This document shows, in pieces, positions 32,987-41,280 of a stretch of 64,000 bases of DNA. A program made the translations under genes and the position numbers. Position 1 is the stretch's first letter, and each line of letters opens with the position of its first letter. Origin of the DNA: an uncultured Oscillospiraceae bacterium (GTDB lineage Bacteria; Bacillota; Clostridia; Oscillospirales; Acutalibacteraceae); assembly GCA_902490735.1 (NCBI GenBank), contig CABUFC010000002.1, forward strand, positions 229,393-293,392, in the 5' to 3' direction. The notes beneath the pieces were generated by a model. That model was not told where the DNA came from and ran no database searches. It worked only from the letters and a program-made list of their open reading frames with translations.

Positions 32987-34039
32987 TTAATCTAAATATG
33001 CGTCTAAAACAGCTATTGCGGCCGCCGCTTCAACACAGGGAACTGCGCGCGGAACAATGCATGGATCGTGACGACCTTTAATATTAATTTTGGTATTTTC
33101 GCCTGTTTTTAAGTTTACGGTATTTTGGGTTTTAAAAATTGAAGGCGTCGGCTTTATTGCCGTTTTAAATACTAACGGCATGCCGTTAGTAATGCCGCCT
33201 AAAATACCGCCGCAATTATTTGTTTTTGTAATTACCTTTTTGCCGTCGAAAACGAATTCGTCGTTGTTTTCACTGCCACATAGTGTGGTACCGTAAAAGC
33301 CGGATCCAAATTCAATTCCTTTTACAGCGGGGATGCCAAACATAATTGAAGAAATTCGATTTTCCATGCCGTCAAATATAGGGTCGCCAAGACCGGCCTC
33401 AAGACCAATAACCGCACATTCGATAATGCCGCCTACTGAGTCACCCTCTTGCCTTTTTTGTGCAATTAAATCCTTCATTTTTTTACCTTGTTTATCGTCA
33501 TTTACAGGGAAAGGCTTTGCGGCCGCATTTTCATCTAATTCGCCGTTGTCTTTAATACTTCCGATAGAATAAATTCTGGATATTATTTTAATGCCTTTCT
33601 TTTGCAAAATTTGCAAGCAAATACCTCCTGCAATACACAAAGGCGCTGTAAGCCTACCGGAAAAATGTCCGCCGCCGGCAGGGTTTTGATATCCGTTATA
33701 TTTAATTTCGGCGGTATAATCGGCATGCCCCGGACGAGGGGTATATTTAAGCTCGTCATAATCTGCTTTTATAGTATCATTGTTTTTAATTATGGCGGTT
33801 ATCGGCGTTCCGCAGGTAGTGCCGTTTAGAAAGCCGCATAAAAACTCCGGCTCGTCTTTTTCTTTTCGGGAGGTTGAAAATTCGTTATTACCCGGAGCAC
33901 GCCTTAATAAAAAAGAATTTAGAGCGCAAAAATCGATTTTTTCTCCAGCGGGTATACCGGATAAAGTCATACCGATACCTTTTGAATGAGACTCACCAAA
34001 AATTGTAAGCTTTATGTTTTTGCCATAGCTGCTGCTCAT
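32987..34039 (-). CDS. aroC: Chorismate synthase
   Basis: A 350-residue enzyme with GESHSKGIGMTLSGIPAGEKID, RRAPGNNEFSTSRKEKDEPEFLCGF, RPGHADYTAEIKYNGYQNPAGGGHFSGRLTA (signature) and GRHDPCIVPRAVPCVEAAAAI. It is FMN-dependent and removes phosphate from EPSP to give chorismate. Its ATG follows the aroA stop by one base. Confidence 0.98.
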   Translation of the reverse strand: MSSSYGKNIKLTIFGESHSKGIGMTLSGIPAGEKIDFCALNSFLLRRAPGNNEFSTSRKEKDEPEFLCGFLNGTTCGTPITAIIKNNDTIKADYDELKYTPRPGHADYTAEIKYNGYQNPAGGGHFSGRLTAPLCIAGGICLQILQKKGIKIISRIYSIGSIKDNGELDENAAAKPFPVNDDKQGKKMKDLIAQKRQEGDSVGGIIECAVIGLEAGLGDPIFDGMENRISSIMFGIPAVKGIEFGSGFYGTTLCGSENNDEFVFDGKKVITKTNNCGGILGGITNGMPLVFKTAIKPTPSIFKTQNTVNLKTGENTKINIKGRHDPCIVPRAVPCVEAAAAIAVLDAYLD

Positions 34040-34040
34040 T

Positions 34041-35288
34041 TTATACCTCCAAACTGTTTAGTACCTGCCAAAAATCAGGAAATGATTTGTTTACGCACTC
34101 TGCGTTCATTATTGTTACGTCGTTTTCGCAAACGCTTGCCGCTACTGCCGCCGCCATAGCTATACGGTGATCGTTTTGCGGATCAACAGTTCCGCCGATA
34201 AGCATTTTTTTACCGAAAACACAAAGACCGTCGTCAGTTTCAACTACATTTGCGCCTAAATCGTTTAACATTTTAGCGGTGGAATACAGTCTGTCACTTT
34301 CTTTGTAACGAAGTCTTTTTGCATTAATTATTTTTGTTTCTCCAAAAGATGCTGCCGCAATTACGCTTAAAACGGGGACTAAGTCCGGCACGCCGGATGC
34401 ATCAATTATTTGTCCATAAAGGCGGTTTTTCTTAGAGGTTATACCGTCTTTATTAAAAGAAATGTCCGCGCCGAAATTTTGCAAAATATTTATTATTTCG
34501 CGGTCGCCTTGGCAAGAATTAATATTTAATCCTTTAGCGGTTATTCCAAGGTTCGATAAACTTCCGGCGCCAAGAAAAAATGCCGCCGAAGACCAATCGC
34601 CCTCGATTGTCTGATGTTTTACGGCAATATATTTTTGTTTCCCGGGTATTATAAACGCATTATCCCTTTTTTTAACAATAATTCCGTACTGTTTTAATGC
34701 GTTTAATGTAAGTGTAATATATGATGAAGATTCTGTTTTATTAGTTACTATAATTCGACTGTCGCCGGATAATAGCGGCAGTGCAAACAAAAGCCCCGAA
34801 ATAAACTGGGAAGAGATATCGCCCGGAATTATGTAATCTCCGCTTTTTAAACTGCCGGAACAAAATAATTGGTTGCCGGTTTTAGTAATTTTCATCCCGT
34901 TTTCTATTAATAAATCCGTGAGTACGGCTATGGGCCTTTCACTTAAACGGCCGTTCATATTAATTACGGCATTCTCGTTTAATGCACCTAATACAGGCAG
35001 TAAAAACCGCAAGGTCGAGCCGCTTTCGTTGCAAAAAAGCTCTTTTTTACCGGTTGACTTTTTGTATGGAGAAACGCTGAACAAATTGTTTTCTTTGCAT
35101 TCTATATTAGCGCCAAGCGCGTTTAAACAACTAACGGTTGCGATAATATCATCGCTATTTAAATTGCAGTTGATTGTGCTGCATTTATCCGATAATGCGG
35201 CGCAGATAAAAGCCCTGTGAGCTTGTGATTTTGATGCCGGAATAATAGCGTTTCCTTTTCTCGGTCCTTTTTTTACGGTTACTGTCAT
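34041..35288 (-). CDS. aroA: 3-Phosphoshikimate 1-carboxyvinyltransferase (EPSP synthase)
   Basis: A 415-residue enzyme: PASKSQAHRAFICAAL, LFCNESGSTLRFLLPVLGA (Gly96-equivalent NESGSTLRF), GDISSQFISGLLFALPLL, EGDWSSAAFFLGAG, RYKESDRLYSTAKML and DPQNDHRIAMAAAVAA. It adds enolpyruvyl to shikimate-3-phosphate. The NESGSTLRF form rather than LGNAGTAMR suggests a variant EPSP synthase class, which may alter inhibitor sensitivity; I did not test this. Confidence 0.96.
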   Translation of the reverse strand: MTVTVKKGPRKGNAIIPASKSQAHRAFICAALSDKCSTINCNLNSDDIIATVSCLNALGANIECKENNLFSVSPYKKSTGKKELFCNESGSTLRFLLPVLGALNENAVINMNGRLSERPIAVLTDLLIENGMKITKTGNQLFCSGSLKSGDYIIPGDISSQFISGLLFALPLLSGDSRIIVTNKTESSSYITLTLNALKQYGIIVKKRDNAFIIPGKQKYIAVKHQTIEGDWSSAAFFLGAGSLSNLGITAKGLNINSCQGDREIINILQNFGADISFNKDGITSKKNRLYGQIIDASGVPDLVPVLSVIAAASFGETKIINAKRLRYKESDRLYSTAKMLNDLGANVVETDDGLCVFGKKMLIGGTVDPQNDHRIAMAAAVAASVCENDVTIMNAECVNKSFPDFWQVLNSLEV

Positions 35289-35298
35289 ACAAAACCTC

Positions 35299-36342
35299 TT
35301 ATTCTATAAAGGTAATAAGTTCGTTTTTATTAATCGACAATATTCGGCATTTGCCGATTTTTTCAGGAATGATTATACTGATATTTTGGCCGGAGCTTTT
35401 TTTGTCCGTAAGCGCGGCGCAATAAAGCTCTTGCGCATTATAGGGTATTGGTTTTAATAGAGAATATTTTTTCAATAGCAGCTTTAAATCGTCATAAGTT
35501 TTTTGTGTGCAGTAGTTTTTTTTGCAAGCGCTTTTGGTTATAGCATCCATACCCATTGCAACAGCCATACCGTGCGAAATTGTATAATTACTGCAGCTTT
35601 CTATAGCATGCGCTATTGTATGCCCAAAGTTTAACATCATGCGTTCTCCCTTATCAAACTCGTCGTTTTCAACGTAATCGCGTTTGATTTTTACGCATTT
35701 TAAAATCACATCTTCATAGTTATCTTTTATTGGTAGGTTTAAAATGTTTTTATACAAATCACCGTCATTTATCATGGCGTATTTAATTACTTCTGCGCTG
35801 CCGCAAATATACTCTTTTTTAGGCAGCGTTTTTAATGTGTTTATATCGCAAATAACTGCCGAAGGCTGATGAAAACATCCGACTTGGTTTTTGCCGTTTT
35901 TTAAATCGACAGCGGTTTTTCCGCCAACTGAAGAATCTACAGCAGCCAAGAGGGTAGTGGGTATTTGAATGTACTCAATGCCGCGTTTAAACGTTGCGGC
36001 GGCAAAACCGGAAAGATCTCCTACGACTCCGCCTCCAAGAGCAACTAAAAAAGCATCTCTTGAAATATTCGCTTCGCACATTTTTTCAAGTAGTTTTTCT
36101 AATGTTTTAAGGCTTTTGCTTTTTTCGCCGTGCCTAAATACAAAACTTGTAACCGAATGCCCGCCGCATTTAAGTGCTGATACTACTTTATCGCCATATA
36201 GGGGAAAAACATTATCATCCGATACCACAACTGCGCTTTTACTTGTAAGATGTTTTGGCAAATAATCGCAAACTTTATCAAGTAAATTACTGCCTATAAA
36301 AATGTTATATGTTTTTGAAGCATGAACAGTTACTTTTTTCAT
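35299..36342 (-). CDS. aroB: 3-Dehydroquinate synthase
   Basis: A 347-residue NAD- and metal-dependent enzyme: VSDDNVFPLYGDKV, FRHGEKSKSLKTLEKLLEKM, ALGGGVVGDLSGFAAATFKRGIEYIQIPTTLLAAVDSSVGGKTAVD (signature) and MLNFGHTIAHAIE (His ligands). It makes 3-dehydroquinate from DAHP. The start overlaps the tyrA stop by one base. Confidence 0.97.
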   Translation of the reverse strand: MKKVTVHASKTYNIFIGSNLLDKVCDYLPKHLTSKSAVVVSDDNVFPLYGDKVVSALKCGGHSVTSFVFRHGEKSKSLKTLEKLLEKMCEANISRDAFLVALGGGVVGDLSGFAAATFKRGIEYIQIPTTLLAAVDSSVGGKTAVDLKNGKNQVGCFHQPSAVICDINTLKTLPKKEYICGSAEVIKYAMINDGDLYKNILNLPIKDNYEDVILKCVKIKRDYVENDEFDKGERMMLNFGHTIAHAIESCSNYTISHGMAVAMGMDAITKSACKKNYCTQKTYDDLKLLLKKYSLLKPIPYNAQELYCAALTDKKSSGQNISIIIPEKIGKCRILSINKNELITFIE

Positions 36343-37172
36343 TATCCGTCAACCTCTTCTTTGCGTAATTTACCTTCCTCCAGTAAAGCTTTTAAAGTAT
36401 TTGCATCATTTTCTTTTATGGCAGATTGGTATTTTTTAAGATTATTTATAAGAGTGTCAATTTCGGTAATAAGCATGTCACGGTTTTCTAAAAACAATTC
36501 GGTCCACATATCGGGATTAAGCCAGGCAACCCTTGTCATGTCCTTATAGCTTCCGGCTGAAAAACCTTTGTGCAAAACGGCAGTAGGACTTTTTATATAT
36601 GCACTTGAAACTATGTGAGCCAACTGCGAAGTAAAAGAAATAATTTTGTCGTGCTGTTTTGCTGTAGTTGCAGAAATTATAGAAAATCCTGCAGGACCCA
36701 GCAAATTTTTAATACGGTTTAATAAAATTATATCGTCAAATCTCGGCGGAACAATTACCATGGGCGCGCCTTTAAATAAAGTGGCTTTTGAGTATTTAAA
36801 GCCCGAATACTGTGTGCCTGCCATAGGGTGACCGCCCACATATGTAAATCCGTACTTTTTTGCGGCCGAAAAACCGTGCTCGGTTATTTGGCGCTTAGTG
36901 CCGCAGCAGTCCATTACAATTGTGTCTTTATTTATGTACTTGCTATAGTCATCCAAAAATTCCATTGCGGCTTTAGGGTAAACACAAAGTAAAATTATAT
37001 CGCAAGAAATTATATTTTCGTAATTTAGTTCTTCGTTTGCCGCACCGCAAAGCTTTGCGTATTCAAGAATGGATTTGTCTTTATCTAAAGCTAAAACACG
37101 GTGGCCGTCTTTGCTGTAGGCTTTTGCAAATGAGCCGCCGATAAGGCCTAAACCGACTATGCCTGCTGTCAT
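36342..37172 (-). CDS. tyrA: Prephenate dehydrogenase
   Basis: A 276-residue enzyme: NAD fold GIVGLGLIGGSFAKAY, then VYPKAAMEFL, DCCGTKRQI, GGHPMAGTQYSGFKYS (catalytic His) and SFTSQLAHIVSSAYI. It produces 4-hydroxyphenylpyruvate for Tyr. There is no C-terminal ACT domain, so feedback by Tyr is less likely at this step. Its ATG overlaps the aroF stop. Confidence 0.95.
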   Translation of the reverse strand: MTAGIVGLGLIGGSFAKAYSKDGHRVLALDKDKSILEYAKLCGAANEELNYENIISCDIILLCVYPKAAMEFLDDYSKYINKDTIVMDCCGTKRQITEHGFSAAKKYGFTYVGGHPMAGTQYSGFKYSKATLFKGAPMVIVPPRFDDIILLNRIKNLLGPAGFSIISATTAKQHDKIISFTSQLAHIVSSAYIKSPTAVLHKGFSAGSYKDMTRVAWLNPDMWTELFLENRDMLITEIDTLINNLKKYQSAIKENDANTLKALLEEGKLRKEEVDG

Positions 37173-38170
37173 TATAACACCCCGCGAACAGCCTGAATTT
37201 TTTTGTTAAGCTCTTTAAATTCTTCCGGTTTTAAAGACTGTGCCCCGTCGCACAATGCATGCATGGGATCGTTGTGAACTTCAATTATCAGCCCGTCTGC
37301 TTTGCAAGCGGTTGCCGCAAGCGCCATAGGAGATACCATTCTTGCAATCCCGGTAGCATGGCTTGGGTCGACAATTACCGGCAAATGAGATAATTCGTGC
37401 AGCATAGGTACTGCGGATAAATCCAATGTGTTACGCAAATAATCGCTGTATGTGCGTATGCCGCGCTCGCATAAAATAACCTGTTCGTTGCCGCTGGCCA
37501 TTATGTATTCGGCGCTCATTAAAAGCTCTTTTAACGTATTAGCAAGACCTCTTTTTAAAAGTATCGGTTTGCCGGTATGACCAAGCTCTTTTAAAAGATC
37601 AAAATTTTGCATGTTGCGCGCGCCGACCTGTAAAACGTCTATATCATCAAAAAGCGGAAGATCTGCAATACTCATTATTTCCGTAACAATTGGAAGACCG
37701 GTTTCTTTGCGCGCAATTTTTAAAAGCTCAAGGCCTTCGCCTTTTAAGCCCTGAAAATCGTAAGGGGAGGTTCTGGGTTTAAAAGCACCGCCGCGTAATA
37801 AATTTGCGCCGGCATCTTTAACGGCTTTTGCAACAGTTACAATCTGTTCCTCGGATTCAACCGAACAAGGACCTGCAATCATACAAAAATTCCCGCCGCC
37901 GATTTTTACATTTCCAACTGAAATTACAGTATCGTCCGGATGAAACACCCTGTTGCAGCGCTTAAATGTTTCGGTGACTCTTTTTACTGATTCAACAATA
38001 TCAAGATTACCTATAAGGTCTACGTCCACCTTGCTTGTATCTCCAATAAGACCTAAAACCGTCTTTTCTTCGCCGGTGGATACATGAACGCCAAGACCGA
38101 AATCTTGAAGCCAGTTTATAAGCTGATCCTGCTTTTGCTTTTGCACGTTCGATTTTAATACTACTATCAT
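37172..38170 (-). CDS. aroF: DAHP synthase (class I beta type)
   Basis: A 332-residue protein with an N-terminal ferredoxin-like regulatory domain (MIVVLKSNVQKQKQDQLINWLQDFGLGVHVSTGE) and a KDPG-type barrel: CMIAGPCSVESEEQI, LLRGGAFKPRTSPYDFQGL, VGARNMQNFDLLKELGHTGKPILLKRGL, CERGIRTY and PVIVDPSHATG. It joins PEP and erythrose-4-phosphate, the committed step. It is the first structural gene after the attenuator, behind GGAGG. Confidence 0.97.
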   Translation of the reverse strand: MIVVLKSNVQKQKQDQLINWLQDFGLGVHVSTGEEKTVLGLIGDTSKVDVDLIGNLDIVESVKRVTETFKRCNRVFHPDDTVISVGNVKIGGGNFCMIAGPCSVESEEQIVTVAKAVKDAGANLLRGGAFKPRTSPYDFQGLKGEGLELLKIARKETGLPIVTEIMSIADLPLFDDIDVLQVGARNMQNFDLLKELGHTGKPILLKRGLANTLKELLMSAEYIMASGNEQVILCERGIRTYSDYLRNTLDLSAVPMLHELSHLPVIVDPSHATGIARMVSPMALAATACKADGLIIEVHNDPMHALCDGAQSLKPEEFKELNKKIQAVRGVL

Positions 38171-38196
38171 TTGATCCTCCGAATAAATAAAAAATT

Positions 38197-38224
38197 ATGC
38201 GGCACAGGTTAATCTGTACCGCAT
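38197..38224 (-). terminator. Attenuator terminator of the aromatic operon
   Basis: On the reverse strand ATGCGGTACAG/CTGTGCCGCAT (11 bp, one G-T pair) with loop ATTAAC, then ATAATTTTTTATTT. It lies between the leader peptide and aroF, so it would end transcription before the operon. Confidence 0.88.
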
Positions 38225-38249
38225 ATAATTCATGAAACATATTCACGCA

Positions 38250-38336
38250 TTATTTGCATTGCAAATTAACCCTACTATTTAAAACAGTAAAGTAAAACCA
38301 AAACCAAAAATAAGCAATGCTAAAAATGGTGATCAT
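38250..38336 (-). CDS. Aromatic-rich leader peptide of the aro operon
   Basis: A 28-codon frame with ATG at 38336 six bases after AGAGG and stop at 38250. It begins MITIFSIA and continues with eight aromatic codons in a row, YFWFWFYF (codons 9-16), then TVLNSRVNLQCK. Such a run is essentially only seen in ribosome-stalling attenuation leaders. Codons 22-24 carry GGGTTAAT, which can pair with ATTAACCT of the terminator loop and arm, giving an antiterminator when the ribosome stalls upstream. Confidence 0.88.
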   Translation of the reverse strand: MITIFSIAYFWFWFYFTVLNSRVNLQCK

Positions 38337-38366
38337 AAAAAACCTCTAAAAATAAATACTAAAGTT

Positions 38367-38395
38367 AGTTTAGCATAAAAATTTCCCAGTGTCAA
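38367..38395 (-). promoter_or_regulatory. Promoter of the aromatic operon
   Basis: On the reverse strand TTGACA (38395-38390) and TAAACT (38372-38367) with a 17-base spacer. Transcription would start near 38360, about 24 bases before the leader ATG. Confidence 0.85.
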
Positions 38396-38403
38396 GACAA
38401 TAA

Positions 38404-38949
38404 TTAAAAAATATCTTTATAGCCGTCTTCACCGTATTGTGCTAAAACTTTTTTATCTTTATAATACGAAACCATTCCCATTAAAGAAAGTGCCAAGCTA
38501 AATACCATAAGTAGAATTATAGAAATACCATGCTGATAAAAATAATCGGCGTATCCGTTTGAAGCTATGTGTTCAGACATAATTTTAGAAAATGTAATAA
38601 GCATTGTTACACCGTAAAACGGCATAACTATTAAAGATAGCAAATACTTTCTTGTAATATTTAAAATAAAAGATATTATCATTAATGCTATTGCAATTAA
38701 AAGAATAATTAAATGTTGTTTAATTTGAGATGTAAGCTCCGCGTCGTTTTTTCCGGGCGTGCTTACCACGAAATTAACGGTATAGTACGACAGGCTTGAG
38801 AGTACAGAATATATAAATGTATAAATAAAAAGCAAAATATAGAGTATTTTTATTAACTTAAAAAACTTGCTTTCATCGTTTAAATACCTGTATCCTCTAA
38901 GATATGCTTCCTTTCGACATTTAAGCAATTGTTCGCGGTTAAATTTCAT
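38404..38949 (-). CDS. Hypothetical four-helix membrane protein
   Basis: About 181 residues from ATG 38949 (GGAGG upstream; a longer in-frame start lies inside trmL). There are four hydrophobic segments: LIKILYILLFIYTFIYSVLSSL, LIILLIAIALMIISFIL, YLLSLIVMPFYGVTMLIT and ISIILLMVFSLALSLMGMV. The N-terminus is basic (KFNREQLLKCRKEAYLRGYRYL). I recognise no family. It is encoded directly behind trmL and ends at the aro operon promoter. Confidence 0.7.
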   Translation of the reverse strand: MKFNREQLLKCRKEAYLRGYRYLNDESKFFKLIKILYILLFIYTFIYSVLSSLSYYTVNFVVSTPGKNDAELTSQIKQHLIILLIAIALMIISFILNITRKYLLSLIVMPFYGVTMLITFSKIMSEHIASNGYADYFYQHGISIILLMVFSLALSLMGMVSYYKDKKVLAQYGEDGYKDIF

Positions 38950-38950
38950 T

Positions 38951-39451
38951 TTAAACCTCCGACCATTTGTAGTTGTGCAGTTCGCCAAAGTTTTGAAGAT
39001 CCGGATAGTTCCACTGCCTTAAAACTTCATATACTGCAATAGCTACCGAATTTGAAAGATTTAAACTTCTGGCATCGTTTATCATGGGGATTCTAACATC
39101 GTAGTTTCTGTATTTAATGAGCAGCTCTTCGGGAAGCCCCTTTGTTTCCTTGCCGAAAAATAAATAACAGTTGTCCGGATAATCCACTTCTGTATAAACC
39201 TTTTGCGCTTTTGTAGTAAAAAAGAAGAATTCTCCGCTATTGTTTTCAAAAAACTTGTCTAAATTTTCATAATACGATATATCAAGTAAATGCCAATAAT
39301 CAAGACCCGCGCGCTTTAATTTTTTATCGTCAATTTTAAAGCCGAGAGGTCCTACTAAGTGAAGTCTTGCTCCGGTAGCGGCACAGGTTCTTGCAATATT
39401 ACCGGTGTTTTGCGGTATTTCGGGTTCAACCAACACTATATTTAGCTTCAT
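38951..39451 (-). CDS. trmL: tRNA (cytidine/uridine-34 2'-O) methyltransferase TrmL
   Basis: A 166-residue SPOUT methylase: NIVLVEPEIPQNTGNIARTCAATGARLHLVGPLGF, YLFFGKETKGLPEELL and RIPMINDARSLNLSNSVAIAVYEVLRQ, the TrmL motifs forming the knot. It methylates the wobble ribose of leucine tRNAs. It directly follows manA with one base between stop and start. Confidence 0.95.
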   Translation of the reverse strand: MKLNIVLVEPEIPQNTGNIARTCAATGARLHLVGPLGFKIDDKKLKRAGLDYWHLLDISYYENLDKFFENNSGEFFFFTTKAQKVYTEVDYPDNCYLFFGKETKGLPEELLIKYRNYDVRIPMINDARSLNLSNSVAIAVYEVLRQWNYPDLQNFGELHNYKWSEV

Positions 39452-40372
39452 TTATATCCTGCTTTCAATAATTTCGCCGTTTCCAAAAATTTTTACTTCT
39501 TCTTTAAAACCGGCAGGAATAAAGCAAGCTTCGCCGAAAACCAGCGGAATGTCGTTTACTGTAACTGAGCCTGCTGTGCAAAGTACTGCTACAAACGAAT
39601 CCTCATTAACATTAAGCATGTACGGCGAATTAATTCTTCTTCGTTTTACATTGAAATATTCACAGTCAACAAGAATATCCGAAGTCGAAGGCTTGTCTGT
39701 TTGCTTCTTTAATACTGTAACGTCAAGCGCCTTTTTTATATGGAGCTCGCGTTCGTTGCCGTTTTTATCTTTACGCTTATAATCAAAAACGCGATATGTA
39801 ATGTTTGAGCTTTGCTGAACTTCGGCTAAAAGCACACCCTTATTTATTGCATGTATTGTGCCTGCCGGAATGTAATAGCATTCGCCTTTTTTTACTTCAA
39901 CTTTATTCAGGACATCAGGAAGCGTGCCGTCTTTAATTCTTTGCTCAAATTCTTGCTTTGTTATATCTTTATTAAAACCATAATAGATGTTTGCACCGGG
40001 ATCGGCATTTAAAATATACCACATCTCGTTTTTGCCGTAGCAATGCTCTATGGCATTTGCATAATTATCATCCGGATGCACCTGAATGGATAAATTATCA
40101 TATGCGTCTATAATTTTAATAAGCATTGGAAAGTCGCTGCCTTTTTGGTGCTTTGTGCCAATAGCACTATTGCCAAAATGATTTAGTGCATAGCTTAAAG
40201 GCTTTCCTTTAAATTCACCATTTAAAACAGCACTTTCCGCACCGCCGAAGCAGGAAAGTACCCATGCTTCGGCGATGTTTGAAAGATCGGTTTTAAAACC
40301 AAACTCCGTCTTTAACTTTTGGCCGCCCCAAATAGCGCTTTTTAAAAATGCGTCAAGTTTTAAAATATACAT
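39452..40372 (-). CDS. manA: Mannose-6-phosphate isomerase, class I
   Basis: A 306-residue cupin enzyme: AIWGGQKLKTEFGF, ISEAW-like AEAWVLSC, PMLIKIIDAYDNLSIQVHPDDNYA (zinc ligands), GKNEMWYIL and YIPAGTIHAINKG. It interconverts mannose-6-P and fructose-6-P. The length fits the short Firmicute form. It follows the VanY-type gene by eight bases. Confidence 0.94.
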   Translation of the reverse strand: MYILKLDAFLKSAIWGGQKLKTEFGFKTDLSNIAEAWVLSCFGGAESAVLNGEFKGKPLSYALNHFGNSAIGTKHQKGSDFPMLIKIIDAYDNLSIQVHPDDNYANAIEHCYGKNEMWYILNADPGANIYYGFNKDITKQEFEQRIKDGTLPDVLNKVEVKKGECYYIPAGTIHAINKGVLLAEVQQSSNITYRVFDYKRKDKNGNERELHIKKALDVTVLKKQTDKPSTSDILVDCEYFNVKRRRINSPYMLNVNEDSFVAVLCTAGSVTVNDIPLVFGEACFIPAGFKEEVKIFGNGEIIESRI

Positions 40373-40380
40373 ATTTTATC

Positions 40381-41280
40381 CTACTTTTTCAGGTATTCAA
40401 CATACTCTTCAAGGCAAAGCCCGAGTTCGTTCATTTTGTTCGCGTGTTCTACACCGACAAAACGCCAGTGCCAGGGCTCGTAAATAATCCCGGTAATATT
40501 GCTTTTGTCGCTTGGGTATCTATTTACAAAACCGTATTTTGCCGCATTTGCTTTTAACCATTTGTATTCTTTGGTGCTTTCAAAGTTGCTTTCAACCGAA
40601 TTAAAGTCTGCGGCAAGGCCTAACTGATGCTCGCTGGTGCCGGGGATTGCAACGCTTTTTGCGGCTTCGGCTTTTGCTTTGTCATCCGAATACTCCGGAT
40701 GCGCCGCTTTTTGACGTTCGACAGCATTGTTGTAAAGGGAGGTTTGCTTGCTCATGGTTCTGTAAGCGGAAATAACTATTAAGTTTACACCGTCGGCATG
40801 GGCGTCCGCTAAAAGCTTGTTTAAACTGTCAACAGCGCGAGAATCGAATTTTAGTCCTACGGGACTTACGTATTTTGCAGTAATTGGCGAAACGGACGGG
40901 CTGTAGTTTAGCGGCAAAAGGTTGGTGTTGTTTACTAAAATCAGCCTGTAATCGCCGGAAATATCAGTGGTTTTTCCATTTGTCGCTGTGCTTATACTGC
41001 TTGATGCTTTAGAAACGGTTGAAGATGAAGGCGTGCTTGATACTGCACTGGAAAGCGGCGCGCTTTCAGTTGCTTCAAAGCTGTTGCCGTTGTTTATACT
41101 TGAAAGATTCACAATATTGCTTCCGCCTTCGGTTGGATTTTTGCCGCCTTTATTAAAAGCGAAAATTACGGCAATAATCGCAATCATCAAGATTAGCGCA
41201 AAGATGATTCTGTTGCGTATCGCTTTTTGTCTTTTGCTTTTTCTGCTTTTTTTAGTAGACTTTCTAGAGTTTGTAGACAT
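40381..41280 (-). CDS. M15 D-alanyl-D-alanine carboxypeptidase (VanY type)
   Basis: A 299-residue protein with a basic cytoplasmic N-terminus (KSTKKSRKSKRQK), one membrane anchor (IIFALILMIAIIAVIFAF), a Ser/Thr linker and an M15 peptidase domain (about 135-299) with the zinc motifs SEHQLGLAADFN and EPWHWRFVG. It trims D-Ala from peptidoglycan stems outside the cell. No other van genes are near, so this is housekeeping wall metabolism. The start overlaps the serA stop (TAATG). Confidence 0.93.
   Translation of the reverse strand: MSTNSRKSTKKSRKSKRQKAIRNRIIFALILMIAIIAVIFAFNKGGKNPTEGGSNIVNLSSINNGNSFEATESAPLSSAVSSTPSSSTVSKASSSISTATNGKTTDISGDYRLILVNNTNLLPLNYSPSVSPITAKYVSPVGLKFDSRAVDSLNKLLADAHADGVNLIVISAYRTMSKQTSLYNNAVERQKAAHPEYSDDKAKAEAAKSVAIPGTSEHQLGLAADFNSVESNFESTKEYKWLKANAAKYGFVNRYPSDKSNITGIIYEPWHWRFVGVEHANKMNELGLCLEEYVEYLKK

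Noticed and set aside
38197..38400. T-box riboswitch upstream of the aro operon, serC or hisS
   Set aside because: I looked for the T-box AGGGTGGNACCGCG-like element and found none; the aro leader is explained better by the peptide and its two competing hairpins.
40381..41280. Vancomycin resistance locus suggested by the VanY-type peptidase
   Set aside because: No vanA/H/X/R/S genes are nearby; M15 peptidases are common in wall recycling.
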